Origin: Manduca sexta
Lineage: Eukaryota > Arthropoda > Insecta > Lepidoptera > Sphingidae
Direction: 5' to 3'
Assembly: GCF_014839805.1 (NCBI RefSeq)
Contig: NC_051130.1
Coordinates: 3,844,001 to 3,908,000, forward strand
Length of the DNA: 64,000 nt
Under the pieces are notes generated by a model, which worked only from the letters and a program-made list of their open reading frames with translations, was not told the DNA's origin and did not search any database. The translations under genes were made by a program, and so were the position numbers. How positions within the stretch are numbered: the first letter of the stretch is position 1; each line of letters starts with the position of its first letter. Shown here piece after piece: positions 36,801-49,323 of this stretch.

Positions 36801-39800
36801 TCACTTCCCGCCCCATTCGCTGATGCGACCATTCTCGAACGCCAAGTTCTTTCTCGGCAGGGGCACTAGTGTACCCCTTTTTACTATGCCCATGTCTTCG
36901 CCTGGATAGTACTGGAACAATGTGAAAATATATTATAATACGGACACAAACATTGACAAACAATTGCCTGACTATTTTTGTTTCATATTCGTCAAGGGTT
37001 GTATGAAGAGCTCTTAAAATTACCTGACATTGTGACACGAACTTAAGTACATCCGATCTTATAAAATCGTTGTCCTCTTTCACTTTTTCTAATCTGCAAA
37101 AAAAAACAACCTTTGAAACATACAGTTTTATAAACACGACTTAAATATTAATTAACATTAAAAATACAGTAATAAAATTATTATATTTTGAATACTCACA
37201 ATTCAGGTTTAGCAATTTTCTCTACAATGCACTGACATACTTTTTCGCATAGCGTTTCATCGAATAACGGAATGCCAAACTGAAGATCTAGAATTGTCCA
37301 TTTCTGTAATAACGAAAACAATAAGTTTATAATTTCTAGTATAAATTACTTTAACTGCGATCCTAGTAGCGATCTATAGTCTGTAACAGAGCAGTCACAA
37401 TAACCACATACACTATAAGCTGTTTGTCTCGCTATAATGAAGCTATACTATTAAATATACCTGTAAAATAACATAAAAAAATATTATTTTAATTCATTTC
37501 TAAACAAGAAATACACTGTAATAATTAAATCCTCTGACAATGAATATCGATAAAAAAACACTACAATCTATTACAATATAAGTCTTACCTCCGGCCTGCA
37601 TGTTTCATCGTCGGATATATTGTGCGCAGTCTCGATACCGCTGTCGCCTTCAGTTGTCGACATTTCCGTCAACTTATCCGTCAACTGTGTAAACATCGAT
37701 ATCGATTCCTCGACTGGACTCAACAAATCAGGCAACTGATTCGATTTAACATCATCAGTCTTATCGACTGGCATATGCACCGGCACTATATCGTCAGATA
37801 GAGCTATCGATTCTTTGCTGATCGATTTCTCTTTGGAATGTCTGTCTTTCAAGTCTTCTATACTCGTCGATGAGGAATGTATGGGAACTAACTCGTCGCT
37901 GCCGGTTATCGACTCTTTGCTCTTTGATTTGTCGTCTATAGCGAGGTTGTCTAGCTCCTCGCACAGTAGTTGGCCGCATTCTACACTCGTGAAACCATTT
38001 GCTGGCGAGCTATTCTTGCTATCCGTTGTGGGCGTGACAGCGAAGTGCGACTCTATCGGCGATTGTAACCTACTTTTGATTTTGGAACTCTCTTCAGACG
38101 CCTTTTCAGTGGAGTCCGTTGAAGAAAGGGATATTTCGCTAACAGGATGGGCCATGCCGCATATATCTTTTTTCTTTCTTGTTTGTACTGAAATTGTGAA
38201 ACATAGATATTGTTAATAATTATATAACCAAGAATCAATATCGAAAATCTTGAGATTCCCACTTTCCGTCATGGGGTGGGTGTATGTATGTATTTCCGTA
38301 CCTAGCTGCACGTTGGCCGGCGGGTGCGCGCAGCCCAGGTCAGGTACTCCGATATCGGCCAACGTAATGTATCCCGCAGTGCGGTACAGCCGTAGCCTCT
38401 TCAACAACCGTTTGAGCCCCGCATGCCTCGACCACAGCGCTTGTGATTCTATAAAAATATCGAAAAATATTCTTGATTAGTATAACATAAATTATTTACC
38501 AAATTAAATTGAGCTTTTTAATCTCTACAGAAGACTAAATTCATCTTTCTGTATATAGATATTATGTTTATCATTATGGGATTAAATAATATCCAGCACG
38601 GAAATTAAGTTTGCAGTGAGTCATAAAAGTGCGTATGATCCAAAAGAAGTAAGCTTACTGAAAATATTGATATATCTATACTATTATATAAAGCTGAAGA
38701 GTTTGTTTGTTTGTTTGTTTGTTTGTTTGAACGCGCTAATCTCAGGAACTACCGGTCCAAACTGAAAAATTCTTTTTGCGTTGGATAGCCCTATGTTCGT
38801 GGAGTGCTATAGGCTATATATCATCACGCTATACCTAATAGGAGCGGAGCAGTAATAGCTAATCTCAGGAACTACCGATTCGAACTGAAAAAATATTTTT
38901 GTGTTGAATAGCCCTTTGTTTGTAGAGTGCTATTTGCTATATATTATCACGCTATACCTAATAGGAGCGGAGCAGTAATGGCTAATCTCAGGAACTACCG
39001 ATTCGAACTGAAAAAATCTTTTTGTGTTGAATAGCCTTTTGTTTATAGAGTGCTCTAAGTTATAAATCATCACGCTATGACCAATAGGAGCGGAGCAGTA
39101 ATGGCTAAACTCAGGAACTACCAGTTTGAACTGAAAAAATCGTTTTGTGTTGGATAGTCCTTTATTTGTGGAGTACTATAGGCTGTATATCATCACGCTA
39201 TGACCAATAGGAGCGGAGCAGAAATGAAACATGTTGCAAAAACGGAGACAATTTATTAGTTTGGAGAGCTTCCGTTGCGTGCGCTGCACAAACGGTTAGA
39301 GTTATGCAACAATGATGTATGACGGGATTGTTCCTCTTAAAAAGTTCTAAAAAATATATTATAAAACAAAGACCTCCACTGCATCTGTCTGCCTGAACGT
39401 ATTAAACTCAAAAACTACCCAACGTATTAAGATGAAATTTGGTATGGAGACAGTTTGAGACCCTGGGAAGAACATAGGCTCCCGGGAAACTACTACTTTT
39501 ATAACGGAAAACTTTAGCCTGAAAAACTTTATAACGCAGGCGGAGCCGCGGGCAAAAGCTAGTCATAGATATTGAAGGAGTAACAGATGTAACATGTCTG
39601 AAATTGGGCGGCGACCTGCTACCAGGTCGATATAGCCCGAAAGATCTGCTTTGAGGGCGCCACCTTATTCTTTTTCATTTTAAATTTAAAACTGTCAGTA
39701 CACGAAATTAATGGTATATTTTAGCACAACACAGCCAGGCTATAGATTATAGAGATTACCGGGAGAAGTGTCGGCGTCGGGCGGGAAGACGAGGTGCGTG

Positions 39801-42800
39801 AGCGCGGCGGCGTGGCGCACGCCCAGCGCCTGCAGCAGCACGGGCCCGCGGCGCAGCGCCGAGCTCGCGGCCGCCAGCGCCGCCGGCGCGGGCAGCGCGC
39901 CCGCCGCCTCCAGCGCCGCCTCCGCGCCCCACCACCACACCGCGATGCGCGCGTACCCGAGCAGCAGGCGCGGCACCCCGCGCAACGTCGTGCCTGACAA
40001 CCGTACACTATTATTACTGTTTAGCACGAGCTGAGGCGCATTCTTTTGCGTTTATAATTTTACATACTATATTTAATAATAATTAATACATATAAGGATG
40101 ACGAAGGTAAAGGCAAAAAATGGTTTATAATTTATTTTATGGCAGTGTGTCATCAATAGAATCAAACATGTCTAATTATTTTTATTTCTGCTTAAAATAC
40201 GACAATTCAATAAAACATAAACAATAAAACGATGCAACAAACATGTCTGATCTGTAGTTAACTACAGTACACGGAAAATGGATAACGTAACGTAATAAAC
40301 TTTCCAATACGTCTAAACGATAAAAAAAAATTAAGAAACTTAAGAAATATTTTAATTTATTCCACATCGCGAAATTTTTAGCAGTCACTTGGATTTTAAA
40401 GTAAAAACCATGAAGATTTGTGAAGGAACAAATTATAATATGAGACATACCCTTCTTGAGCAGCAGCGTGGGCGGTCCGTAGCCGGCGACGTGGTAGAGG
40501 TAGAGGCGCATCCAGGGCGTGGCGGCCTCGGGCGGCGCGGGGCCCACGTGCGGCAGCGCGCCCGCCGCCGCGCCCGCGCGCGCCTCGCGGGACAGCGGCG
40601 CCGTCGAGATCGCCAGTCTGATACACGCATACACTATATACATGTCGACAAGACTTGGTCCACAAAACAAAATGTACCCACATATCAATTACGTTTATGT
40701 ATTTAGTCAAATTTTGTGATCAACATAACTTTATTGTTTTAGTAACGATATTAGAAAGTGAAGAATATTTTAAAAGTGAGCACATATTTATTTAAAAATA
40801 TTGATAGCAATAATTCAACACAATAACATAATTTTTACCTGTACTTAGTACTAAGTAGCCGTTGCCTTGCCGATGTTCCCAGAGCATGCAGCGCTTCACA
40901 ACGCAACAGGTCCAGCGGTCGAAGCGCTGAACGTAACCGCCGCAGCGCTGCACGCAGACTCGCTGCAGCCGCTAGATACCGCCGCGCCTCGCCCTCAATC
41001 TCTGGGTCCGCTGCCACCTATAACAACAAACTTCTTTAATGGAATTTTAGTCAGATGAAATAAATGTATATTTAAATGAGACAGTAGCAACCTGATCCAG
41101 CCCGACTATTAAGACATTGAAAAAAATAAAATTATAGCAACATGGCTTACAAGCAAGGAAAATAAGAATTAATTAAACGTGGAGACATCTGAGATTCCAG
41201 ATATATCACTAACTATACCGAACGCAACAGCAAGCAGTCGCTCAACGTCAGTTCTTTTCTGATAGTGGTACTACCCTAATAGAGGTTGTGGACAACCTCT
41301 ATTAGACATAGACCGAACTGTTTACAATTTGTAGTGATTACCTTAAGACTTAATATATGTCATAAAGTCTATCTCACCTTGTCTAACTCCATGAGTAAAC
41401 TGTCCAAACTCTCGTCGCTGAGCTTGCCCACTTCGAACAGAGTTACGGCATGACTCTTTAAATCCTAAAACCAAATTAAACTCAGAATGAGATCAGTGTG
41501 GGATCAATATTAAAGCAAGTACAACGCAATTGAATAAAATATATTGAAAGACTTGCACAAGGAAGAGAGAAACATCTCGCTATCTTTGTTGCACTTATCA
41601 ATAATATTGTCGGCAATATGACAGAGTATCTGTTATCTATTCCAGAAAAGATACTTACTGGTGACAAATTGCCCATCATAAGGTAAGCCGCCAGCGTCGA
41701 ATCGAACAGTAGCGCCACCCTGCGGCCACCGTTTGGAGTCTCTGACGGATCTGGATAATTCTGTTAAAAACAATTTATCTAAATTATCTAAGTGAATTCC
41801 GGTTTGAAGGACCAAATTAACACAGGAAACATCTTTTCAATTAAGACACAAGTGAAAAAGAAAATATTCTTCTGCATACTACGTGAAATCCGGCTCGAGG
41901 GACCAAAATTACAAACCTTAAAGAGTATTAAGGATTTAAGTAAAATCTGACCTGTTTTGAAGTAGACGGTGTTTGCTTTATGAGGACCGGCTCCATTTGT
42001 ATTGTTTCGTCATCCATGCTCGATTCGAAGGTCAAAGGCGCGATTTGTCTGTACCTGAAAAAACAGTACTTATGTAATTAACTAGCATTTGCTCCCAACT
42101 TCGACTGCGTAGAATCAACTTCGTGACAAATATTTTAATAAAGTAACCTGCCTCCTTTCTTTGTGTTCATCTATTCAACTACTACATTTCATAAAATCTT
42201 GACAGACAGACAGAGCTATTTTCACTATATATTATTAATAAGGATCAATAAAAATCTTCTGGTTACTTTAATAAATAGTTTTCTTAACAGGACCTATTTT
42301 AAAATTTGCTGTAGACGAGTTGGTTACACTATTTATTTGCACCAACTTACCAAGTTAAAAACGTATACTCACGGCGGATGGTTATGAGTTGTGACAGCAT
42401 CGTTCCACGAGGGATGCTGCGGCGAGACGGGCGGTGGCTGCAAGTTGTTCGCAAACCCCAACCGACAGTAGAGAGATACTGCCTGCTTCACCAACTCACA
42501 CTCCACCTGAAATAGGCATCATGTAATGCAAAACTTAACAATTGTAAAACAAACTGTTCAACTTTATATATTAGTATAGATCGATTAGTAAGACAAGTGC
42601 TTGCCAGCGACTGCGAGTTGTCACAAGCTACGCCCAATGAGTTGTGCACACGTTAACACTCGCCTTAACTCGGCCACGCGGCAATCAGTGCCGAGCGATG
42701 ACAAGGCATGATAAATATGTGCTGTCTACACGTTAGTAATGATCTTCACTCAACGTTCGACCACGTTCAGCCAACATGTAGCCTAATAGCCGGTATAATA

Positions 42801-45800
42801 AATCATGATAATTTTATATATTTTTGTAATGACGATTATGTATAAATACGTAAGCTAGGGTCCACATAGATATAAACAGGTGTCTGTGTGTATTTTTGCC
42901 CTTTCGTATGCAAATAATTTTTCCGTTTCTGTAAATATGTATGTAGTTGTGGATACTATTGCAGTATCTTCATTCGTTTTATAATTCACTGGTTATAATA
43001 AACTTGGCTATAACTAAAACACAACACATGCACATAGGCACGCACACACATGCACGCACGCACTCACAAATGTATAGTAACAGAAATAAATTATAAAAAA
43101 AAAATATCCCCATTATTTATCGGCCAAGCTTAGCCCTTTACTACAGTAAGGCCACATGTACCCACCAACCTGAAGCACTGTGGCTAGCTCAGCAACGCTA
43201 GTATGTTCGTCTATCGACACGAACACTTTGTAGAGTAACGTCTCGAAGTAGTCGCCGGCGATGCGGTTCATGACGAAACCCTTCAGCGGCGGCACGGAGA
43301 CCCTGTCCGCCGCCGTGATCGGCACGTCCAGGTATATTAGACCGCGTCTGTAATTTTATCGATATCGATATGGATGTTTAAATTTAGGGAGTAGCGGTAA
43401 AAGCGAAGAATGATATTTTTATTGTGAGTGTTCTTGGTCTGCAACAGGCTTTAATTTTGCAGGAAAAAAATGTATTTCGGGTCTTTTAAATAATTTAAAG
43501 ACTTAACTTTAATATTCATATACCAAGCAATATTCGATACCCATAATATAGAACAGACAAGCTTTTGGAATCTGGAAGACGAAGTGGCAGAGTATAAAAA
43601 TCAAATAAGCGTCTAGGTTGTAAAATCAAAAATTTGAAATATCAACTGCTTTCCCATTTGTTTTACCATTAAGGCTCTTTTCACAGTAATAATGAAATTA
43701 TCAACAAAAACTGCCTTATTGTAATATATATTTGAACCAGCCCGATATTGATCCAACCGAAATAAATATGGTAAGATGAAGAGCCAACCCACCTGTACAA
43801 TGTCTTGACGACGTTATAGTCAAGTGTGCCGGCGGTCTGCGAGCCGCGATCGATTAACAAGTCGATCAAAGCCCTCTCGCTCTCGGTCAGTGGCTAGCAG
43901 CAAACATGAGGTTAAATCGCACCACACATACACAATATTCATATGTAAAAAGTATTTGGAATATTGCTATTTAAAAAAACTGGGTTAGTGAAAAAAATTA
44001 AAACACTTGCAAAATTTTATATAAAACTTTTTAATTAATATTACTGAAAGTTAGATTTTTATGTTCTGTTCATTACTTCTGATATGATTCAATCCTTCAT
44101 AATTTTTTTTTAGGTAATACAACATGCAGCAATACAAGAATTGAAGTATAACTTGTTATTTATAGATTATAGTTTCTGTATATTTCCAAGTATCAAAATG
44201 CCAAACAAAACTTAACTCAATTACTAAAGCATTAAAGTTACCTTAACATCCTCATCGAGGACGTATCCCAGCTCAACGCGCCACCAGGGCTGCATAGGTA
44301 TGTAGAGAGGAACACGCGGCAGTAGCGCGCGTATCGCCTTAGCACGTCCACGACGTCCCAGAGACCGAGCCTTCGCAATCAGCTCTAGATACTCGTTCCT
44401 TCCTATGCCTAATAGACGTAAACCTGTAATAAACAACAAAATAGTGCTATAAATAGGGCTGAATTATCAGGAAAAGTTTCAAAAGCCATAAAGACTTATT
44501 TTAAAGAACTGTTTTTCAAGAACATGATATCTCCAAAATTTTTATTTTATACCCAACCACATAAGTTTTAAACCATTTTTTCTAAGTGGCACTATGACTG
44601 TCCCATCAAAAGTGATCTGCTCATTATATTAACTCGCATCTGGAGAGTGAGCTCACTTACCAGGTGCAGTTGATATGAGATTGTATCAGCATTAAAATAC
44701 TTACAATCAGCTGCAGTAAAGTTTGGCATTGTATCATAACTCTTCTCCATCTCAATGAGCAAAGCCACCACTTCCACATAGTATATGAATGGAGTTATTC
44801 TTAAACCTGTAACCACATTTTTTTCTTATAGGGCAGTAAAGCAGAAAGTAGGTTGATCGGAAATAATCACCTTGAAATATATATGACACTTATTAGGTAT
44901 GCGAATTATGAAATTTTATTTTAAGATTTTACTGCCTTTTTGGCTTCCATATTATATTCACTGAATACCAATAAATTTTTATTATAGGTATAGCTAAATA
45001 TCTTGTAATGTCTATTCCAATAGAATTTACTGTTCCTTTACATCATTACATCTATTATATTTTTGTTACCCACAAACATATTAAGAAACATTATCCATAT
45101 TGTTATCCATAATCATTTCAAAAGACACATTTACACACACACTAACTCCTTTTATCCTACAGGTGGTAGACAGCACCGCGGCGAATGCACCCACTTTCCA
45201 CCACGTGTATTCTGTCTCATGATGTGATAAAGGTGAGTCTTTCACCATATCAGGTACAAATTGTAGACTCTAGGATGATATTAAGTAGAAAATCCAATAT
45301 CACTACACCACCCGAGGATCGAACCCAAGACTACAGTACTACAGTTTTACCATAATATAAATATGCCATCACAGCATTTCATAATTACAAAAGAAAACAA
45401 AAATATTAATAAAGGAATACCTTTCACAATCATATCTGCTAAGTGATATGGATACAGCATGAGCCTCTGTATGCTACTCTGCACCAGGGTTTCATAATAC
45501 TTTCTTTCATCCTTACGAACTGTTCGTACTGAAATATCATGAATAGAAATTTAATTCTGGCTAATGTCAGTAATTAACCTTCTTCAGCAATCAGCAGAAA
45601 ACTGTTGGCATATGAATGATTATTAAAGTTCAAAAATAAATCTATGCTATTATATATTCATTTTATTAAAAACCTCCATAATTAATTTTCATCTATGTGT
45701 TTTGTATATTTTATGGTTGTAATAATTTGTCACATAAGCCTTTGATTAATGAAAATCCAGGGCATGCTCTATCTACATGTTAAATTTCATATAACTCTAT

Positions 45801-46584
45801 TTGTAATCACTGATTGAACTACTGATTACTAATCAGTAGTTATTGCCAGGCTTATAAAGTTTTCATCACATATGGTTAACAAAGGTTATCGCAATATTAG
45901 AAATCTCACATTTTATAATAGTATTTTATAATCAGGAAATAGATAATATCATGAGGCTACACTATTCAAGAAAAAAATTGCCATATATTTAAAACAAATT
46001 CAGAAAATATATGAAACCTACACTATTACTGTTTTTTTTATCATAAAGGTCACACATAGATATCCAATTAAAATATACTGTTTTATTTTATGCACTTCAT
46101 GCATAGCAATATAAATAACCTCAGCAATTGCGGCATTGGAATGTTTACTTATTGTTATTTTTTATGTTGGAATTAAATACTCACCAAGACTCCCTCTATA
46201 CCTTAGTTGATTTTTAATACTGAATTCAAATACATATCTGTCATAGTCTTTAGAGGAGTCGCCCAGCAGCTGAAATAAAAGTGAAAGATGCCAAATTAAG
46301 CGTTCACTTTCGAAATACTTTCATTCTTCTTTGAGACCAGAATCAATAGGCGTATAACAATGTTTTGTTTATATTTACTTTTAGCTCTTGTCAATATTTA
46401 TTGTAAAGACATTAGGAGGGAACGTATGTATCAAAATAAATAATCTTGTCACAATCTATGCATATCTTTGGTCACGATTTTACCTTGCAAAATATGTATA
46501 CAATGTGAATACCTTTTTTACGTTCGGAGGCAACTGTGGCCATTGTATCTTTTTTCTGATGCATTCTTCAATTTCGTCTTCCAT
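36801..46584 (-). CDS. FAM91A1: FAM91A1 homologue, endosome-to-Golgi tethering factor
   Basis: FAM91A1 works with TBC1D23 and the WDR11 complex in capturing endosome-derived vesicles at golgins of the trans-Golgi. Nineteen coding exons on the minus strand join in frame: 46584-46513, 46269-46185, 45528-45421, 44806-44705, 44423-44242, 43893-43793, 43347-43170, 42506-42373, 42054-41952, 41760-41659, 41464-41378, 41017-40839, 40617-40451, 39993-39760, 38448-38302, 38187-37589, 37303-37200, 37093-37024 and 36911-36801. Total 954 residues (human 838). Near-identical stretches include [83 protein letters not shown] and the end [16 protein letters not shown]. The extra length is mostly exon 16 (residues 661-860), a Ser/Asp/Glu-rich linker. 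Exons 12-14 are extremely GC- and Ala-rich. A Helitron sits antisense in intron 14. Confidence 0.96.
38675..39562 (+). mobile_element. Non-autonomous Helitron, copy 2 (4 units), in FAM91A1 intron 14
   Basis: Starts TCTATACTATTATATAAAGC after A and ends AAAAGCTAG before T. Four 123-bp units start at 38730, 38853, 38976 and 39099 and end at 39221. The 3' tail after the array is nearly the same as in the copy at 24179, including the GC-rich palindrome near the end. Confidence 0.85.
41276..41305. repeat. Perfect short hairpin in FAM91A1 intron 11
   Basis: Arm 41276-41289 pairs perfectly with 41292-41305 over 14 bp, with only GG between them. In a folded form the loop would be four bases (TGGA) closed by 13 pairs. 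Confidence 0.85.
43017..43075. repeat. Imperfect CA-rich microsatellite in FAM91A1 intron 7
   Basis: Degenerate ACAC/GCAC repeats between exons 7 and 8. Nothing else is seen in the intron. Confidence 0.6.
45136..45355 (-). repeat. SINE family 2 copy with tRNA-like head, FAM91A1 intron 3
   Basis: On the minus strand a head with B box GGGTTCGATCC (45316-45326) leads into the family body ATCACATCATGAGACAGAA ... AAAGTGGGTGC ... TAGGATAAAAGGAG. This is the clearest full copy of the family in the window, in the same direction as FAM91A1. Confidence 0.65.
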
Positions 46585-46860
46585 AATGTGGCACAATATA
46601 GTAATCACTACATTGAAAGTAAGTAATTTATCGGTTTTTGATTAAATTGCTTGGAAAATAGAAATATTTTCGATAAGACTTGATAGTTGATAATGTGACC
46701 AAAGAGAATATAATCACTACGTTTTAAGAGACAGGACTTAATACAAAGTAATAAAATCGAATTTACATGGCGTATCAATACCAATATCACGGAAGAATAC
46801 GTCAGGAACGTCAAATAACAATACTACCAACTGAACAAAATACATAGTAGTGAGTACTTT

Positions 46861-46876
46861 TTATCGATATCGATAA
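46861..46876. promoter_or_regulatory. FAM91A1: Overlapping DRE motifs upstream of FAM91A1
   Basis: The 16-bp palindrome TTATCGATATCGATAA contains two overlapping copies of TATCGATA (46862-46869 and 46868-46875), the DRE core found in insect housekeeping promoters. It lies 277 bp upstream of the FAM91A1 ATG, between that gene and the 3' end of the THAP gene. Function is inferred from the motif and the place only. Confidence 0.55.
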
Positions 46877-47083
46877 ATTCTACTGGGTGGGAATCGACGC
46901 TAATGCTACTTTGATAAAATTCATATAATGTATTTTCGAGTCCACATTATCAATCCAACTCACGCTATATAGTGAACATTTTAGCACTATAATTAATTAC
47001 AAGGCTGGACTAAAATGAGGACTCGAAATAAAATGAAAAGCTTTCACATGTTGAATAATAATTGTATTTTAAAATAAAATCCT

Positions 47084-47516
47084 TCATTCACCATGTAGGC
47101 GAATATAGTTGCACTTATGATAGGTCAAGGTACAATGAGAATATTTAATTATAAAGTCAAAGGATGGTGACACTTCTTTGTCACACTCATTGTTTATAAA
47201 AACATGGCACGGAAATTCAAACATTTCATCAGGAAGTGGATCAGCTTTCAAATTTTTCGATGGTATGGCTGACTTTCTAAGGCGATTGTTCTTTTTATTA
47301 AATTCTTTGTTATTAAAGTGAGAACCACACACATATTTCAGAGTATGCAGCTTTTCTCTGGGAACATATATCAAATCTTCTTTTCCCACAACCTGAACCC
47401 ACTTTTGGCATCTGGAAATATTTTTTAATTGTAAATAAATTGCTTATTAAATTATATTTAAGCCTAAAATCATAAACAGTGACCAGGCATATTGATTGCT
47501 CAACGCATTTTTAAGT

Positions 47517-47547
<31 letters not shown>

Positions 47548-48004
47548 ACTTTAGTATTTTTTGTCCTGATGATAAGTCATCATCTTACTAATATTATAAA
47601 GCGTGTGCATGCAATTGTATGTTTATTATTCGTACCCGAAAAAAAATCTAAAATGATTGCGATTAAACTTGGTATGTAGATAGTTCGAATTACTACTTTT
47701 TATCACTATGTTCCCACAGAATCTGGACCTAGATGGGTGAAACCACGGAGGGCAAATTGATTAATAAATTTAAACAGGTATCGATAATAATAACAACATC
47801 ACTAGTAACATAATGGTAATTAGAAAATGAGAATTTTCATTATTTCTAAGCTACTTTATTTGCGCGATGACTAAAAACATCTAATTAATGCTTACCTGAC
47901 CTCATCCAATGGAAATTTCGCCATAAATATTCTGCTTTTGTGATTTATTCGACTGGCTCGATCTCCACAAATTTCACACGTAATGAAACGTTTTTTGGTG
48001 GCAT
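47084..48004 (-). CDS. THAP-domain protein, start codon out of frame (possible pseudogene)
   Basis: Two exons on the minus strand encode a C2CH THAP zinc-finger, a DNA-binding fold related to the P-element transposase. Exon 1 (about 48004-47896) gives FITCEICGDRASRI ... FPLDEVR; exon 2 (47411-47084) gives QKWVQVVGKEDL ... YVCGSHF and about 60 further residues to a TGA. The zinc ligands C-x2-C ... C-x2-H are all present. The odd point is the start. ATG 48004 begins MPPK-like sequence but is one base out of frame with the THAP domain, a run of six A (47991-47996) lies between, and an in-frame stop precedes the domain. The only in-frame Met (47924) would lose the first two cysteines. Either the run lost one A, or an unseen upstream exon supplies the start. 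The rest is intact. Confidence 0.7.
47517..47540. repeat. (AC)n microsatellite
   Basis: Twelve uninterrupted AC repeats followed by ATACAC, just inside the THAP gene intron. That intron also has an RTE-like fragment near 47570-47755. Confidence 0.9.
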
Positions 48005-49323
48005 GTCTTTAAAACGTATTCACTTACACCAACAAAAACACTTTTTGGTATATTTTTACTTGTTTGAATAACAAATAATACAAACATAAATCAATAAAAC
48101 ACAAATGTATTCCAAAACGTCAGGAAGTCAACAAACAATAATAATGGCGGTGAGGAATAGAAAAAGAAACTGTACTGAGAGAGAGAGATAACAGTATCCG
48201 CCATTAAATGCCATGTCAATTCCATACAAAAGATTTTTTGTTCCTTGTTGCGCTAGGCTGAATGTGACGGAGAAATATACTATTACATATGCAGATACGT
48301 TCAAAATTCTACATAGTAAAAACGTACAATTAGACAGTAAATAAAAAAAAATATTACTCTTCTACGTATTCAAGATTAGCAGCAATTTTCATTACAAAAA
48401 TATTTTTTTATTTGTACCTATAATTGATAATCAGTGATTATGGCTAAATAGTTACTCATATTTGTGTACTTGTACCATTTTTATTGACAAAGTTTCCGAA
48501 CACATCGTGGTATGTCATTCCAATAATCAATTATTGCCATATTTTCTTGCTGTTTCTTGCATACCTAATCATTTTAATTTATGCGTATTATCTAAACAAT
48601 ATTGGAAAGTGAAAACTAATCATAATAAAAAAATATTTATAAGTTTTTTTCTATGTTACATTTCACAATTTTATTATGTATATAGCTACACTAGTATTTG
48701 CCTCAAATTTCACCTGTGTAAAAAATTATTATCGTAAGAATCGGAATGAAAAGTGAAAAGAAATAATAAATAAAGAAGCAAATCTAGAAAAATTAATTAT
48801 TTAAGAAATTGCGCTAGGAAATACTTTCTCTTATGTATGAAAGTAGCTTATGCGCTTCCTAAAATTTCAAAGTACCTCCATAGTCCATATCAAATTTAAT
48901 CGAAATCCGTAAGATAATTTTTGAGTTATCGCGTTCAGACAAGCAGACATATGCGGCGGGAGAATTTCTTTAATAATATATTTTTGAGGACAACAGAAAC
49001 AATATCGATTGTTGAACCACTTTAACTGTTTACGCAGCGCACGCTATGGAAGTTCGCAAAAGGAATAAATTTTCCCCGTTTTTGCAATATTTTTCAATGA
49101 TACTACCTAAACTCCAATTGGTCATGTTGTGATGTTATATAACCTCTAGCCTTAATAAATGAGCAATCCAACACTAAAATAATGTCTTTGAACCAGTAGT
49201 TCCTGAGATTATCGCGTTAAAACAAACAAGCCAACAAACATTCTTCAAATTTATGTATAAGTATAGATTAGCCAACAATAAAAAACATCTGTTTTGTTTG
49301 TAGAAAAACGTATACTTTGAAAT
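48005..49323. other. Intergenic stretch between THAP gene and NAXD
   Basis: No gene seen. The left part is the presumed THAP promoter region. The right part, about 48844-49267, is a degenerate Helitron relative. A short GA run is at 48178-48188. Confidence 0.55.
48844..49267 (-). mobile_element. Diverged Helitron relative with a single unit, minus strand
   Basis: Read on the minus strand it starts TCTATACTTATACATAAATT after an A. It then follows the same order as the 123-bp-unit Helitrons: GTTTG run, AACGCGATAATCTCAGGAAC, one unit-like stretch, GCAAAAACGGGGAAAATTTA, GCGTGCGCTGCGTAAACAG. Only one unit is present. The 3' end is unclear; AAGCTAC near 48844 may be a decayed AGCTAG. Confidence 0.6.

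Noticed and set aside
39721..40008. Long Arg/Ala-rich open frames over FAM91A1 exon 14 and similar ones at 40389-40719 and 59360-59750
   Set aside because: GC-rich exons lack stop codons in all frames. The spliced FAM91A1 and muskelin frames are the ones with recognisable homology.
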